64,000 nt of DNA from CAZGMJ01 sp964526785 (lineage in GTDB: Bacteria; Planctomycetota; Phycisphaerae; Sedimentisphaerales; Anaerobacaceae). The stretch spans positions 1 to 64,000 of the forward strand of contig CAZGMJ010000019.1 of assembly GCA_964526785.1 (NCBI GenBank), read 5' to 3'. Under the pieces are notes generated by a model that saw only the letters and a list, made by a program, of their open reading frames with translations, was not told the origin of the DNA and searched no databases. Of this stretch, positions 42,912 through 52,691 are shown one piece after another; the stretch's first letter is position 1, and every line of letters starts with the position of its first letter. Made by a program: the position numbers and the translations under genes.

Positions 42912-43182
42912 CGTCTGCACCTTTCCAATCGTACGTCCTTTGTTCCGCCCCTCCGCCTGGATCTGTTCATTGTCATCCGTTGCCCCCGGCTGCACACCCC
43001 GCCCCCAATGCGTTCCGGACGCCACAGGATACCACATCGACGCCGATAGTTGAATGCCGCAAATCGTCTGCAGTGCGCAACTACATACAGACAGCACCGG
43101 GGCGGTATCAAAACAAAGCAGAAGATCAATAACCAGAAGGCGAAACGCAGAATCGGACAATTCGCCCCGGCCCGGACAGGAT

Positions 43183-46100
43183 TTACTGATTTTCGCCGTA
43201 GGTGTGCGACCAGTGCTCCTCGTCCATAGCGCCGAGGCGCTGCCGGCGGTCGCGGTGTTTGTCAAAGATATTTTGGGAACGTCTATCGTATACGCCTATC
43301 AACCTGCGCGTGGATTCGATCTGTTGACTCAGCCCGCGGACGAGTTGTGCCTTTTCACGTTCAGCATATTCCTTAGAAGCCCCGGCTAACATGCTTCGCC
43401 AGCCGGCCGGGCTGCGGTTAATCTTCGGGCGCCGTGCGGACGATTCGACCATGGCCTCTGTACGTGTCAGCAGCCACTCGTATGCATCCAATAGACAACT
43501 GATCTGATCGTCACCCCGAGCGGCATAGAACGTACGCCGCTGTTGGAGAGAGAGGGTAGTGGGCGAGACCCAGTTGGGGTCGAGTGTGATCGCTTGTTGG
43601 AACGCATGCCGCGCCATCCCCCAGTTATCCGCCGGATCCGTATTCTGATCCGGGCGAGGCGATGACGGGCGGGACAGACGCGCGATGCGTGACCAGGCGA
43701 AGATTTGGGCTTCGACCGGCAGATCATCTCGCTGCAGCAGCTTTTGGTATCGTTCGACGGCCCCCAGGCGAGGCATATCTTCCTTGTACTCCTTAAGCTC
43801 ATCGCTGGACAGCTTCGGGTCCCAGTCCATGGCTTTGCGAAGAGCGATTTCAGCGTCGCTCATCCCGCTGTAATCGCGCCGGTCCAGGATGTATTGGAAT
43901 CGGCCTTCTTGAGATGTCTTGTGGAAGACGCGGTCGCGCGGGATAGGCGAGGCGGATAGATACTGCTTCTGCCAGCTTTGAAACAGGACCGTGTCCTCAA
44001 TTACACTGTCCCCGCCGGTGGCCGATTCGACCCATATCTCCCATGTACCTTTCCAAATCGGTATCCTGCGGCGCGTGCCATCACGGCTCGTACCGTATGT
44101 ATTGCTTTGGCCCGGATCGAGTGCAGTGGGCAGGTCGCTGCGCCGAAAGGTGAGAGTCCGTCCCGTTGAAGATCTCTGGTATTTGCCTGCCCGGAGAACG
44201 AAGTCATAGAGTCGATTCGATGCGATCGAGTCGGGCTGGGGAGCGATGGTGAACTGGAGATAATCATCGACCATCTCCATGACCGTATCTGCGACAGGTA
44301 TGTTCGGGTCAGGATTTGCCGGCCACAACGCGATCATGCTCAGCTCGGGAGATGTCTTATTGAACCATACGATCCGCAGATCGTCCTCGCACGCCAGCCA
44401 GTCGGCAGGGAGCTCGCGTGGATCGCGGCCGGTGCGGGCCCAATAAAGAGTCTCGCGAATGATGTTTTGCCAGTTGAAACGATAGTCTGAATTCCCGTAC
44501 TTGTTACGGTCCGATCCAAGTCCTCCGAGATTCAGGCCGTGCCGGCGATTCAGTTGTTGAACGGCCAGCCGAATACCGGTGTGGTTACGCGAGGATCGCC
44601 CCTCGACCTGCCAGGTGTGCCACTGCTGCAATTGCGCTTGCAGGTAACGGACGAGCACCTCCGTGCCTCGTTCGGGTTCGACCAGCTTTTCGAATTGCCG
44701 AAACCAGTCATACACATTGCCACCCTTTTGAACGTATTCCGGCGTAAGCATCGAGCATAGTACGGCCCTGGCCTCATCCTCGACACCCTCCGCATCGTTC
44801 ACCCAGTCATTCATGCCCAGCGCCGTCATGCGTGCACGAACCTTCTCAGACAGCCGGTGCTTCTCCTTCCAATCGCGGAACAGACTGTCAGGCTGGATGA
44901 TTCTCTCCCATATCCAGGGTTTGTCGCACTCGGCCAGTTTCTGCACGCACGCTTCGCCGTCTTCACCGGCCCGCCGAACGGCGTCCACAAGCGCCCAATG
45001 GACGCTCGCGTCGAGGATGTTCTCTTCCAGCAGCAGGTCCGTCATGGCTCGCAGGGTTTTCGGCTGCCGCGGCGCTTTTCGGCCCCACTTCTGGGCCAGT
45101 TCGCGAAGCGGTCTTTCGTTAAGGTCTCCGGCTCGCAGCAGTGGTGGGATACGGTCTATGACGTCCGGCCATCCGGCCCAGAGTCCCAGGTGACACGCCG
45201 CAATTTCGCGATCTGTCTCCAGCCATTTGTCGAGGATAGACCGTAACTGCTCTTGTTCGGCCTCAGAGAGGTCCGGAATCGAGCCTTCCTTTAAGGTTTC
45301 CATCGCGTGCGCCAGGTGCTGCCCCTGAGCTATATCGAGAATGCGCAGGGCATCCGAAGGTGTCTTGAGAAAGCTCTTGTCGTTTGCGAACTTGTCGATT
45401 GACTCGGGACTGGTCAGGTCAACGTCGAGGTCGAGTCGGGCCGCAATTTCCTCGAACGACTCAGGATAAGTTCGGTGGGGGCGACCGGGATAGTCCACGA
45501 CTATATTGCGAAAGACCTGCGTCTTGGGCTTCTCATCGATTGTGATATGGGTAATGGCGCCCAACGTTACATCCAGTTGGCTAACGGTCCAATCGAACCC
45601 GCGGCTCGACGATGTGCTCCCGCTCCGAGAGCCGGCGAGGATCCGCTGTCCATCGCGCAGATAGAGGATGATAGGCGCCTCGGAGTCCATGGGAGCAGGA
45701 CCGACTATGTGTAGGTTCGTTGACGACCCGACACGGGCAACGCACTCCAGGGTTATTTTCTCGTTTTCCGTCGCACGATAGGTCTTGTATGCCTGAAAGG
45801 GGCCTGTATACGTCGCCGCAGCAGGGCCGCGAGGTCCCGCGAAGTAGCGAATCTCAGCATCAACCGTGTGCACAGGAATCGGCGACCGCGGTATGCTGAA
45901 AATGATAAGTGAGAAGGACGGCTGCCGGATGCTGCGCGGCAACGCGCTCTCGCAGGAGAGAGTGTACCAGCCGCCGCCTGAGTCCGTAGGCCGCAGCCAG
46001 GCAATCGCACGAGAGGTCCCGCCGTTGAGTGATAGCGACACCCGGCGCCAGAACAGGGGATCCTCGCCATCCACGCGACAGGTAAAGACGAACTGCCTGG

Positions 46101-46380
46101 CCATCTCGTCCGCGTCCCAGTGCGTGCGCATGTATGGATTCATAACCGGAACGGTTCCGATCAGTTCACCGGCGGCATCATAAACCTCCCGGCCGTAGTC
46201 AGGGCGGACGTATTGGAGCTTGAGCGAATTCGGATCGTCCGCTGCGGGAGCTTCATTCGCCGGACCGCCGTGCCACAACCACGTCCGGGCCAACAGGCCC
46301 AGAACCACCGCGGCTATTACCACTGCCCACACAAGTACCGAATACGATACCCGACCCTCGCTGCGTCTCGGTCCGCTCAT
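43183..46380 (-). CDS. Large membrane-anchored protein, unknown, 1065 aa
   Basis: One membrane helix near the N-terminus (about 14-33), followed by about 1000 residues without a recognised family. Strands with conserved-looking Trp and Asp residues occupy 60-350, helical regions 350-600, and helix-rich repeats the end. The final 100 residues are basic. AGGAG precedes the ATG at 46380. It is separate from the DUF5107 operon (271 bp gap). Role unknown; planctomycete-specific by impression only. Confidence 0.7.
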   Translation of the reverse strand: MSGPRRSEGRVSYSVLVWAVVIAAVVLGLLARTWLWHGGPANEAPAADDPNSLKLQYVRPDYGREVYDAAGELIGTVPVMNPYMRTHWDADEMARQFVFTCRVDGEDPLFWRRVSLSLNGGTSRAIAWLRPTDSGGGWYTLSCESALPRSIRQPSFSLIIFSIPRSPIPVHTVDAEIRYFAGPRGPAAATYTGPFQAYKTYRATENEKITLECVARVGSSTNLHIVGPAPMDSEAPIILYLRDGQRILAGSRSGSTSSSRGFDWTVSQLDVTLGAITHITIDEKPKTQVFRNIVVDYPGRPHRTYPESFEEIAARLDLDVDLTSPESIDKFANDKSFLKTPSDALRILDIAQGQHLAHAMETLKEGSIPDLSEAEQEQLRSILDKWLETDREIAACHLGLWAGWPDVIDRIPPLLRAGDLNERPLRELAQKWGRKAPRQPKTLRAMTDLLLEENILDASVHWALVDAVRRAGEDGEACVQKLAECDKPWIWERIIQPDSLFRDWKEKHRLSEKVRARMTALGMNDWVNDAEGVEDEARAVLCSMLTPEYVQKGGNVYDWFRQFEKLVEPERGTEVLVRYLQAQLQQWHTWQVEGRSSRNHTGIRLAVQQLNRRHGLNLGGLGSDRNKYGNSDYRFNWQNIIRETLYWARTGRDPRELPADWLACEDDLRIVWFNKTSPELSMIALWPANPDPNIPVADTVMEMVDDYLQFTIAPQPDSIASNRLYDFVLRAGKYQRSSTGRTLTFRRSDLPTALDPGQSNTYGTSRDGTRRRIPIWKGTWEIWVESATGGDSVIEDTVLFQSWQKQYLSASPIPRDRVFHKTSQEGRFQYILDRRDYSGMSDAEIALRKAMDWDPKLSSDELKEYKEDMPRLGAVERYQKLLQRDDLPVEAQIFAWSRIARLSRPSSPRPDQNTDPADNWGMARHAFQQAITLDPNWVSPTTLSLQQRRTFYAARGDDQISCLLDAYEWLLTRTEAMVESSARRPKINRSPAGWRSMLAGASKEYAEREKAQLVRGLSQQIESTRRLIGVYDRRSQNIFDKHRDRRQRLGAMDEEHWSHTYGENQ

Positions 46381-46694
46381 GAACCACTCCTGTGTGCTGT
46401 CGGCGTATGGCCGTGACCTCTGGTTCTCGACTCTACCTTCATGGAAACAACAAAGCGCAGAGTATGGCAAATCACTGTTTGTGTCAATCCGATTCCCTCT
46501 GACTTGCAGAAGGCCGGCAACGACCGCACCCCCCACCAAAGGACACACCGCATTACCCGGCGGCGGTATCGGACGCTTAGCCGGAGGTGGAAGCCCCTTA
46601 TGGACGGCGGAAACGTCGATATCAGAGCGTTCGGCGCACCTCGTGTGCATTGGTGCATGTGATTTGTTATAATGCCGGCATGCAGGAAGTTTTG
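46381..46694. promoter_or_regulatory. Divergent intergenic region with RNase R promoter
   Basis: Between the leftward large protein and rightward RNase R. TATAAT at 46668-46673 gives a bacterial -10 box; the matching -35 may be TTGGTG (46649-46654). With the usual spacing, transcription starts near 46680, leaving a leader of 15 nt with AGGAAG before the ATG at 46695. Confidence 0.5.
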
Positions 46695-48881
46695 ATGAAT
46701 CACATCCTCGCACTTCTGCAGAAGGAGGGGACCCCGCGGAAGCTGGGCATGCTGCAGGAGGAACTCGGTATCGGCGGCGAGCTGCGCCCGGCGTTCGACG
46801 AGGCCGTCGAGCGTCTGTGTGAGCAGGGTCAGGTGATCGTCGGGGCGGGAGGCACGGTCCGGCTGCCGTCGCTGTCCGGCGAGATTACGGGCGTCTTCAA
46901 GGCCCACGCCCGGGGCTACGGTTTTGTCAGCCCGGAATTGCTGGCCGAACACGGCGATGTCTTCATTTCGGGCAGGGATGCGGGCACGGCGATGACGGGC
47001 GACCGGGTCGTTGCGCAGATCAAGCAGCGCGGTGCGGCAAAGGGCGACTATCGCCTGACCGGCAAGGTCGTTCGCGTGCTGGATCGGGCGCACCGTCGGG
47101 TGGTCGGAGTCCTGCGGCGGCGGCAGGATCGGTGGGTGGTCAAAGCGGACGGGAGCGAATTTCTCGAACCGATCGAGCTCGACCGCGTGGACGCGCGCGA
47201 GGTGCGCGACGGCGATAAGGTGACGGTGGAGATACGCAAATACCCGACGATGCGGCAGGCGGCGCGGGGTGTGATCGAGGAGGTGCTGGGCAGTCCGGGT
47301 CGGCACGACGCGGAGGTGTCGGCGATCATCCGGCGGTACCGACTGAGCGAGCAGTTCGAGGAATCGGCGCTGGTCGAGGCGTGGAACGCCAAGGCGTCCT
47401 TCGATCCGCACGACGTGCACGGCCGCGAGGATTTGACGCAGGCCGAAGTGCTCACGATCGATCCGCCCGACGCGCAGGATTTCGACGACGCGGTGAGCCT
47501 GGCGAAGAACTCGGACGGCTCGTGCGTACTGGGGGTGCATATTGCGGACGTGAGCCGTTTTGTGCCGGCGAACTCGGCGCTGGATCGCGCGGCGCTGCGC
47601 CGCGGCAACAGCGTGTATCTGCCGGGCCGGACGCTGCCGATGCTGCCGGAGATGCTGAGCAACGAGATATGTTCGCTGCAGCCCGGGCAAGTCCGCTACA
47701 CCAAGAGCGTGTTTCTTACCTACAACAAGGACGGCGCGGTTCGGTCGAACCGCTTCGCCAATACGATGATTCGATCGAAGGCCCGGCTGAGCTACGAGCA
47801 GGCGCAGGCGGCGCTGGATGGCCGGCCGGGCGATTTGTCCGAGCGAACGGTGGAACTGCTGCGAGGCATGGAGTCGCTGGCTCGCCGGATCGAGCGGCGC
47901 AGACGCCGCGCGGGGATGCTGCAATTGCCGATGCCGGAGACGAAGGTGCTGCTTGATGCACGGGGACGTGTGGCCGGAGTCCAGCCCGAGGATCAAAACT
48001 ACACGCACACGATCATCGAGATGTTCATGTTGGAGGCGAATGTGGCGGTGGCCCGGCTGCTGGATCGCTACTGTATTCCGTTCATGCGGCGGGTGCATCC
48101 GAGCCCGAACGCCTCGGCCTTCCGCGGGCTCTCCCAGACGCTGCGGGCTCTCGGCGTAACACTGTCCCGCCAGCCGTCCCGCTCCGACCTGCAGGCTCTG
48201 CTGGGCCGGGTTCGCGACAGGCATCTGGCCCTGCCGGTCAATATGCTTGTGCTGCGAAGTCTGCAAAGGGCTGCGTATTCTCCGATGAACGTGGGGCACT
48301 ATGCGCTGGCCTCCTCCAAATACTGTCATTTCACCAGCCCAATCCGGCGCTATGCGGATTTGCTGGTGCATCGTGCGCTGGACGCTTATCTGGCCGGACG
48401 TGCCGATCGCGCCCGGCGGGCGTACTCGCTGCCGGAACTGGTCGAGATCGGCGAGCATCTGACGGAGACCGAGCAGTTGGCCGAGGACGCTGAGAACGAG
48501 GTCAAAACGATACTTGCGCTGCATCTGCTGGCCGGCCGCGTGGGAGCCCGGGTCGAAGGGGTGGTTGTGAACGTAACCGCTTACGGAGCGTTCGTACTGC
48601 TGCCGGAGTATGGCGTCGAGGGCATGATACAGCCGGAAACGCTCGGCCCCGATCAATGGCAGTTCGATGACAGGCATCAGTGCCTTGTTGGACGTCATAC
48701 GGGCAGAGTCCTGCATTTGGGTCGCAACCTTCGCGTGCGGATTATTGCCGTGCATCCGGCTGCGAGGCGGCTGGACCTGGCTCCCCTCGGGATGCTGCCT
48801 CTGCGCACGTCGAGACGGTCCGGCCGACGCCGCGGCAGGCGAAGCCGCCGGCGCAGAAGCGGGCGTTCGCAGCGCCGTTGA
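46695..48881 (+). CDS. rnr: Ribonuclease R, 728 aa
   Basis: N-terminal winged helix, two cold-shock-type domains, the RNB catalytic part with TIDPPDAQDFDDAVSL (the aspartates bind metal) and a C-terminal S1 domain (GARVEGVVVNVTAYGAFVLL). It is a 3'-to-5' exoribonuclease for structured RNA. The C-terminal tail is highly Arg-rich (RRSGRRRGRRSRRRRSGR), longer than needed for S1. ATG 46695 follows AGGAAG; ATG 46680 would sit on the promoter start. Independent of its neighbours. Confidence 0.92.
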   Translation: MNHILALLQKEGTPRKLGMLQEELGIGGELRPAFDEAVERLCEQGQVIVGAGGTVRLPSLSGEITGVFKAHARGYGFVSPELLAEHGDVFISGRDAGTAMTGDRVVAQIKQRGAAKGDYRLTGKVVRVLDRAHRRVVGVLRRRQDRWVVKADGSEFLEPIELDRVDAREVRDGDKVTVEIRKYPTMRQAARGVIEEVLGSPGRHDAEVSAIIRRYRLSEQFEESALVEAWNAKASFDPHDVHGREDLTQAEVLTIDPPDAQDFDDAVSLAKNSDGSCVLGVHIADVSRFVPANSALDRAALRRGNSVYLPGRTLPMLPEMLSNEICSLQPGQVRYTKSVFLTYNKDGAVRSNRFANTMIRSKARLSYEQAQAALDGRPGDLSERTVELLRGMESLARRIERRRRRAGMLQLPMPETKVLLDARGRVAGVQPEDQNYTHTIIEMFMLEANVAVARLLDRYCIPFMRRVHPSPNASAFRGLSQTLRALGVTLSRQPSRSDLQALLGRVRDRHLALPVNMLVLRSLQRAAYSPMNVGHYALASSKYCHFTSPIRRYADLLVHRALDAYLAGRADRARRAYSLPELVEIGEHLTETEQLAEDAENEVKTILALHLLAGRVGARVEGVVVNVTAYGAFVLLPEYGVEGMIQPETLGPDQWQFDDRHQCLVGRHTGRVLHLGRNLRVRIIAVHPAARRLDLAPLGMLPLRTSRRSGRRRGRRSRRRRSGRSQRR

Positions 48882-49012
48882 TATTCCACCCGGCAGCGGA
48901 CCTCTTTCGCCCCGTTGCACGTTGGCCGCTCGCCACGCCCGCAGAAATCGCTTGCAAGCGGCCGATGCTTCGGGCAGACTCTGTGCGTGTTGTTGCATGG
49001 AGAATCTTTGGC

Positions 49013-50125
49013 ATGAGTGACAGGTGCATCTTCTTTGCCGGCGGCGGGACCGGCGGACATATCTACCCCGGCATCGCCGTGGCCGAGCAGATCGTGCGAA
49101 TCGCTCCCGCAACACGGATCCATTTCTTCTGCAGCGAACGGCCGATCGATGCGCACGTGCTCGATACCGCGGGTTTCGACCACACGAAACTGCCCGCCAA
49201 AGGCCTGTTCCTGCGACCTGGAGCGCTGATCGAATTCTGCCGGACGTTCTGGTCGAGCCAGAGAATCGCCCGGAAAACAATCAGCAAATCGCCCGATCCG
49301 GTTGTTGTCGGAGTGGGCGGCTTCGTCGCCGGGCCGGTCTGCTACGCCGGCCGGAAATGCCGCGTGCCGGTCAAGCTGCTGAATGTGGATATCTTCCCCG
49401 GGCGTGCGAACAGGCTCTGTGCCAGATGGGCGGATCAGGCCTTCGTGCAGTTCGAGGAGGCCGGGCAGTATTTCGCCCGCAGAGGTCTGATGACCGAGGT
49501 TGTGGGTTGCCCGCTGCGGCGCAGCTTTCTGGAACCGCAGCCCCGGCGGGCCGTCGAAGCCCTTGGACTGGAAGCGGGAAAAAAGACGCTGCTCGTAACC
49601 GGGGCCTCCAGCGGCGCCGCCAGTGTGAACGATGCGGTCTGTTCCCTGCTGGGCAAACTCCAGGATTTTGCAGATACCTGGCAGATCGTGCACGTGACGG
49701 GCACGCGGAATCTGGAAGATGTCACCAGGCGGTATGAAGGTGTTGGCATCGCGCACACTGTCGTTGGGTATTACGATCACATGGCGGACCTTCTGGCCGT
49801 CGCGGATTTGCTCATCGGTCGCAGCGGAGCGGTCAGCGTGGCCGAGTATGCCGTTGCGGGTGTGCCGAGTATCTGCATGCCATACCCGCATCATAAGGAT
49901 CGGCACCAGTATTTCAACGCCGAGAAACTCGTGGACGTCGGCGCCGCGATAGTGGTTGATGATCTTCCGGATGCAAACGACCGCACGGAGTGGCTCTGGG
50001 AAGAACTCGAACCCCTGATGCGCGACGATCGGGAGCGTGCGAGGATGAAGACGAATTGCGGCAAAGTCGCCCGCCCCGATGCGGCTCGGGAGATTGCCGA
50101 AGCTCTGCTGAGCCGGCAGGGTTGA
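49013..50125 (+). CDS. murG: MurG-type GlcNAc transferase, 370 aa
   Basis: The N-terminus FFAGGGTGGHIYPGIAVAE is the glycine loop of MurG. VGVGGFVAGPV, LIGRSGAVSVAEY and NAEKLVDVGAAIVVDD follow the family order. It adds GlcNAc to lipid I to make lipid II at the inner membrane, so peptidoglycan synthesis is present. The start at 49013 is fixed by GGAGAATCTTTGGC. The gene is not inside a division-cell-wall cluster here, and lies between RNase R and GH95 genes. A MurG paralogue is possible but less likely. Confidence 0.85.
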   Translation: MSDRCIFFAGGGTGGHIYPGIAVAEQIVRIAPATRIHFFCSERPIDAHVLDTAGFDHTKLPAKGLFLRPGALIEFCRTFWSSQRIARKTISKSPDPVVVGVGGFVAGPVCYAGRKCRVPVKLLNVDIFPGRANRLCARWADQAFVQFEEAGQYFARRGLMTEVVGCPLRRSFLEPQPRRAVEALGLEAGKKTLLVTGASSGAASVNDAVCSLLGKLQDFADTWQIVHVTGTRNLEDVTRRYEGVGIAHTVVGYYDHMADLLAVADLLIGRSGAVSVAEYAVAGVPSICMPYPHHKDRHQYFNAEKLVDVGAAIVVDDLPDANDRTEWLWEELEPLMRDDRERARMKTNCGKVARPDAAREIAEALLSRQG

Positions 50126-50157
50126 GAGATACGCGAAATTCCTTTGGGGATGCCACA

Positions 50158-52563
50158 ATGAAGACACACGCAGGTCGGATAACTACGGCGGCTCTCGCTG
50201 TCGTTGCGATACTCGCAGCGGCAAACGCGGCGCCCGAAGAGACAAAGTCCTATCGCAATGTGCTCTGGTATAAGCAGCCGGCGACGGCGTGGACCCAGGC
50301 CCTGCCGCTCGGCAACGGACGTCTCGGGGCGATGGTCTTCGGCACTGTTCCGGGCGAGCGTTTGCAACTCAATGAAGAGAGCCTCTGGGCGGGCGAGCCG
50401 ACGGATGTGTATCCTGAAGATTACTCGCAGGCCATCCGCAGAATCCAGCAGCTTGTTCTTCAGGGCGGAATATCGCAGGCGCGAGAACTCGGATTGGCCA
50501 AGCTGACCGGCCGTCCGACCTCCTTTCGATCGTACGAGCCGCTGGCGGACCTGCTTATCGAAATGGATCACACCTCCAAAGTTGAGGACTACCGCCGCAG
50601 CCTGGACCTCGAAACCGGTATCGCTGCGGTCGAGTACCGCCTCGGCGATGTCCGGATGAAACGCGAGATCCTGATATCAGCGGTGGACGACGTTGTGGCG
50701 GTGCGCCTGAGCGCCTCGAAACCCGGCATGATTGATGTGCGCGTACACCTTTCCCGCAGGAAGGATATGAAGGTAACTGCCGTAGGCTCGGGCCGCTTGC
50801 ATATGGACGGTCAGATTGTCGATATCGAGCCTCCGCAGGCGCGTGACGACAATCCGGGAGGGTCCGGTCCGGGCGGCGAGCACATGCGGTTTGCGGCCCG
50901 CGTGCTGGTCCGAACTGAGGGCGGGACCGTGCGCGCCGAGGACGAAGCCGTAGTAATCGACAGCGCGGACGAGGCGATGCTGCTCTTGACCGCAGCAACG
51001 GATTACAGCCTTGAGAAGATGAACTACGACCGTTCGATAGATCCCGGTTCGCGGGCGCAAGCCATACTGAAGAAGGCCGCCGGCAAGACATGGGCCGCTC
51101 TGCACCGCGATCATGCAGCCGAACATCGCTCCATCTTCGAAAGGGTCTCGCTCGATCTTGGCGGATCGGATCGCACCGCAATGGCAACAGATGAGCGACT
51201 TGCCGGAATCAAAGACGGTCAGACCGACCCGGCCCTGGCGGCTCTGTATTTTCAGTACGGGCGGTATCTGCTGATGGCAAGCTCGCGCCGACCCGGGCGG
51301 TTGCCGGCCAACCTGCAGGGGATGTGGAATGAGAAGATGTGGGCTCCGTGGGAGGCCGACTACCACCTCAATATCAACCTGCAGATGAACTACTGGCCGG
51401 CCGATCTCTGCAACATCTCGGAGACGATGAATCCGCTGATCGACTGGTTCGTGCGGCTGACGCAAAAGGGCGCAGTCTCCGCCCGAAGACTCTATGACGC
51501 TGATGGTTGGGTCTCCTTTACGGCTACGAATCCATTTGGCAGGACGACTCCCAGCGGTTCGACAAAAGGTTCGCAGTTTCAGAACGGTGCGCTGGATCCG
51601 CTGGCCGGGGCGTGGATGGCGATGACGCTGTGGCGACACTATGAGTTCACGCAGGATGAGGTCTTCCTGAAAGAGCGTGCGTACCCGGTGCTCAAGGGTG
51701 CGAGCGAGTTCATTCTGGACTATTTGGTTGAGGACGAGGACGGCTGCCTTGTGGTCGTGCCGTCGACCTCACCTGAAAATGCCTACATCCACCCCGAACT
51801 CAACAAGCCTGTCCGAATTACGAGAGGCTCTACCTACCATACCTCGATTGCACGTGTGATCTTCGAGGCGGTGGTGCAGGCCTCGAAGATACTCGACACT
51901 GATAAACGGCACCGTGCGGAACTTCAGCGCAGCCTTGAGAAACTGCCGCCCCTGCAGATCGGCGCCGACGGCACGATCCAGGAATGGATAGAAGACTATA
52001 AAGAAGCCGATCCCAAACATCGCCACGTCTCGCACCTGATCGGCTTGCATCCGTTTTCCCTGATCGCGGAGAAGGACCCCCACCTGTTTGCGGCCGCACG
52101 AAGAACGCTGGAGAAACGCGGCTTTGGCGGAGATATCGGCTGGAGCAACGCCTGGAAGATATGCTTTTTCGCTCGACTTGGTGACGCAGAACAGGCCCAC
52201 TGGTACGTTGACCGCCTGATTACACGCAACGTCTTCGGCAACCTGATGAACGCCTGCTGGCCGGGCCGGGTCTTCCAGATCGACGGCAATTTCAGCGGTA
52301 CCGCCGGTATCGCCGAGATGCTCCTGCAAAGCCACGCCGGCGAGATTCATCTGCTGCCGGCATTGCCGAAGACCTGGAGCGCCGGCAGTGTCGCCGGCCT
52401 GCGGGCCCGAGGAAACTGCGAAGTAGATATCTACTGGAAGGGCGGGAGACTCACCAGCGCCGTAATCCGTTCGCTGAGCGGCGGCACATTCAAGATCAGA
52501 TACGCCGACGAGAGAAGAACAGTGGATATTGCGAGAGGCCAAAGCTATACGTTTGTGCCGTGA
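50158..52563 (+). CDS. GH95-type alpha-L-fucosidase, copy 1, 801 aa
   Basis: Signal peptide (about 1-24), N-terminal beta sandwich with LGAMVFG and QLNEESLWAGEP, and a catalytic (alpha/alpha)6 domain. NINLQMNYWPAD (from Asn405), SPENA (Glu540) and FQIDGNFSGTAGIAEM (Asp709) match the catalytic Asn, Glu and Asp positions known for GH95. It removes alpha-1,2-linked fucose or related sugars from glycans; exact linkage is not certain. 32 bp after murG and 128 bp before copy 2. Confidence 0.9.
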   Translation: MKTHAGRITTAALAVVAILAAANAAPEETKSYRNVLWYKQPATAWTQALPLGNGRLGAMVFGTVPGERLQLNEESLWAGEPTDVYPEDYSQAIRRIQQLVLQGGISQARELGLAKLTGRPTSFRSYEPLADLLIEMDHTSKVEDYRRSLDLETGIAAVEYRLGDVRMKREILISAVDDVVAVRLSASKPGMIDVRVHLSRRKDMKVTAVGSGRLHMDGQIVDIEPPQARDDNPGGSGPGGEHMRFAARVLVRTEGGTVRAEDEAVVIDSADEAMLLLTAATDYSLEKMNYDRSIDPGSRAQAILKKAAGKTWAALHRDHAAEHRSIFERVSLDLGGSDRTAMATDERLAGIKDGQTDPALAALYFQYGRYLLMASSRRPGRLPANLQGMWNEKMWAPWEADYHLNINLQMNYWPADLCNISETMNPLIDWFVRLTQKGAVSARRLYDADGWVSFTATNPFGRTTPSGSTKGSQFQNGALDPLAGAWMAMTLWRHYEFTQDEVFLKERAYPVLKGASEFILDYLVEDEDGCLVVVPSTSPENAYIHPELNKPVRITRGSTYHTSIARVIFEAVVQASKILDTDKRHRAELQRSLEKLPPLQIGADGTIQEWIEDYKEADPKHRHVSHLIGLHPFSLIAEKDPHLFAAARRTLEKRGFGGDIGWSNAWKICFFARLGDAEQAHWYVDRLITRNVFGNLMNACWPGRVFQIDGNFSGTAGIAEMLLQSHAGEIHLLPALPKTWSAGSVAGLRARGNCEVDIYWKGGRLTSAVIRSLSGGTFKIRYADERRTVDIARGQSYTFVP

Positions 52564-52691
52564 GATCGAATGAACGGATTGTCCATGGTAGGACCTTACG
52601 AAAGATAGAATCAGCGCAAGGGCACGAGGGATCATCTGGCACCCTGGCGCTTGTAACAGGGTGGCTTGGGAACGAAGAACGGGGTAAAGAT

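Noticed and set aside
46377..49280. 967-codon minus-strand frame over RNase R
   Set aside because: It lies opposite RNase R and part of MurG, both of which are well supported; composition is Arg/His/Gln-rich like an antisense frame.
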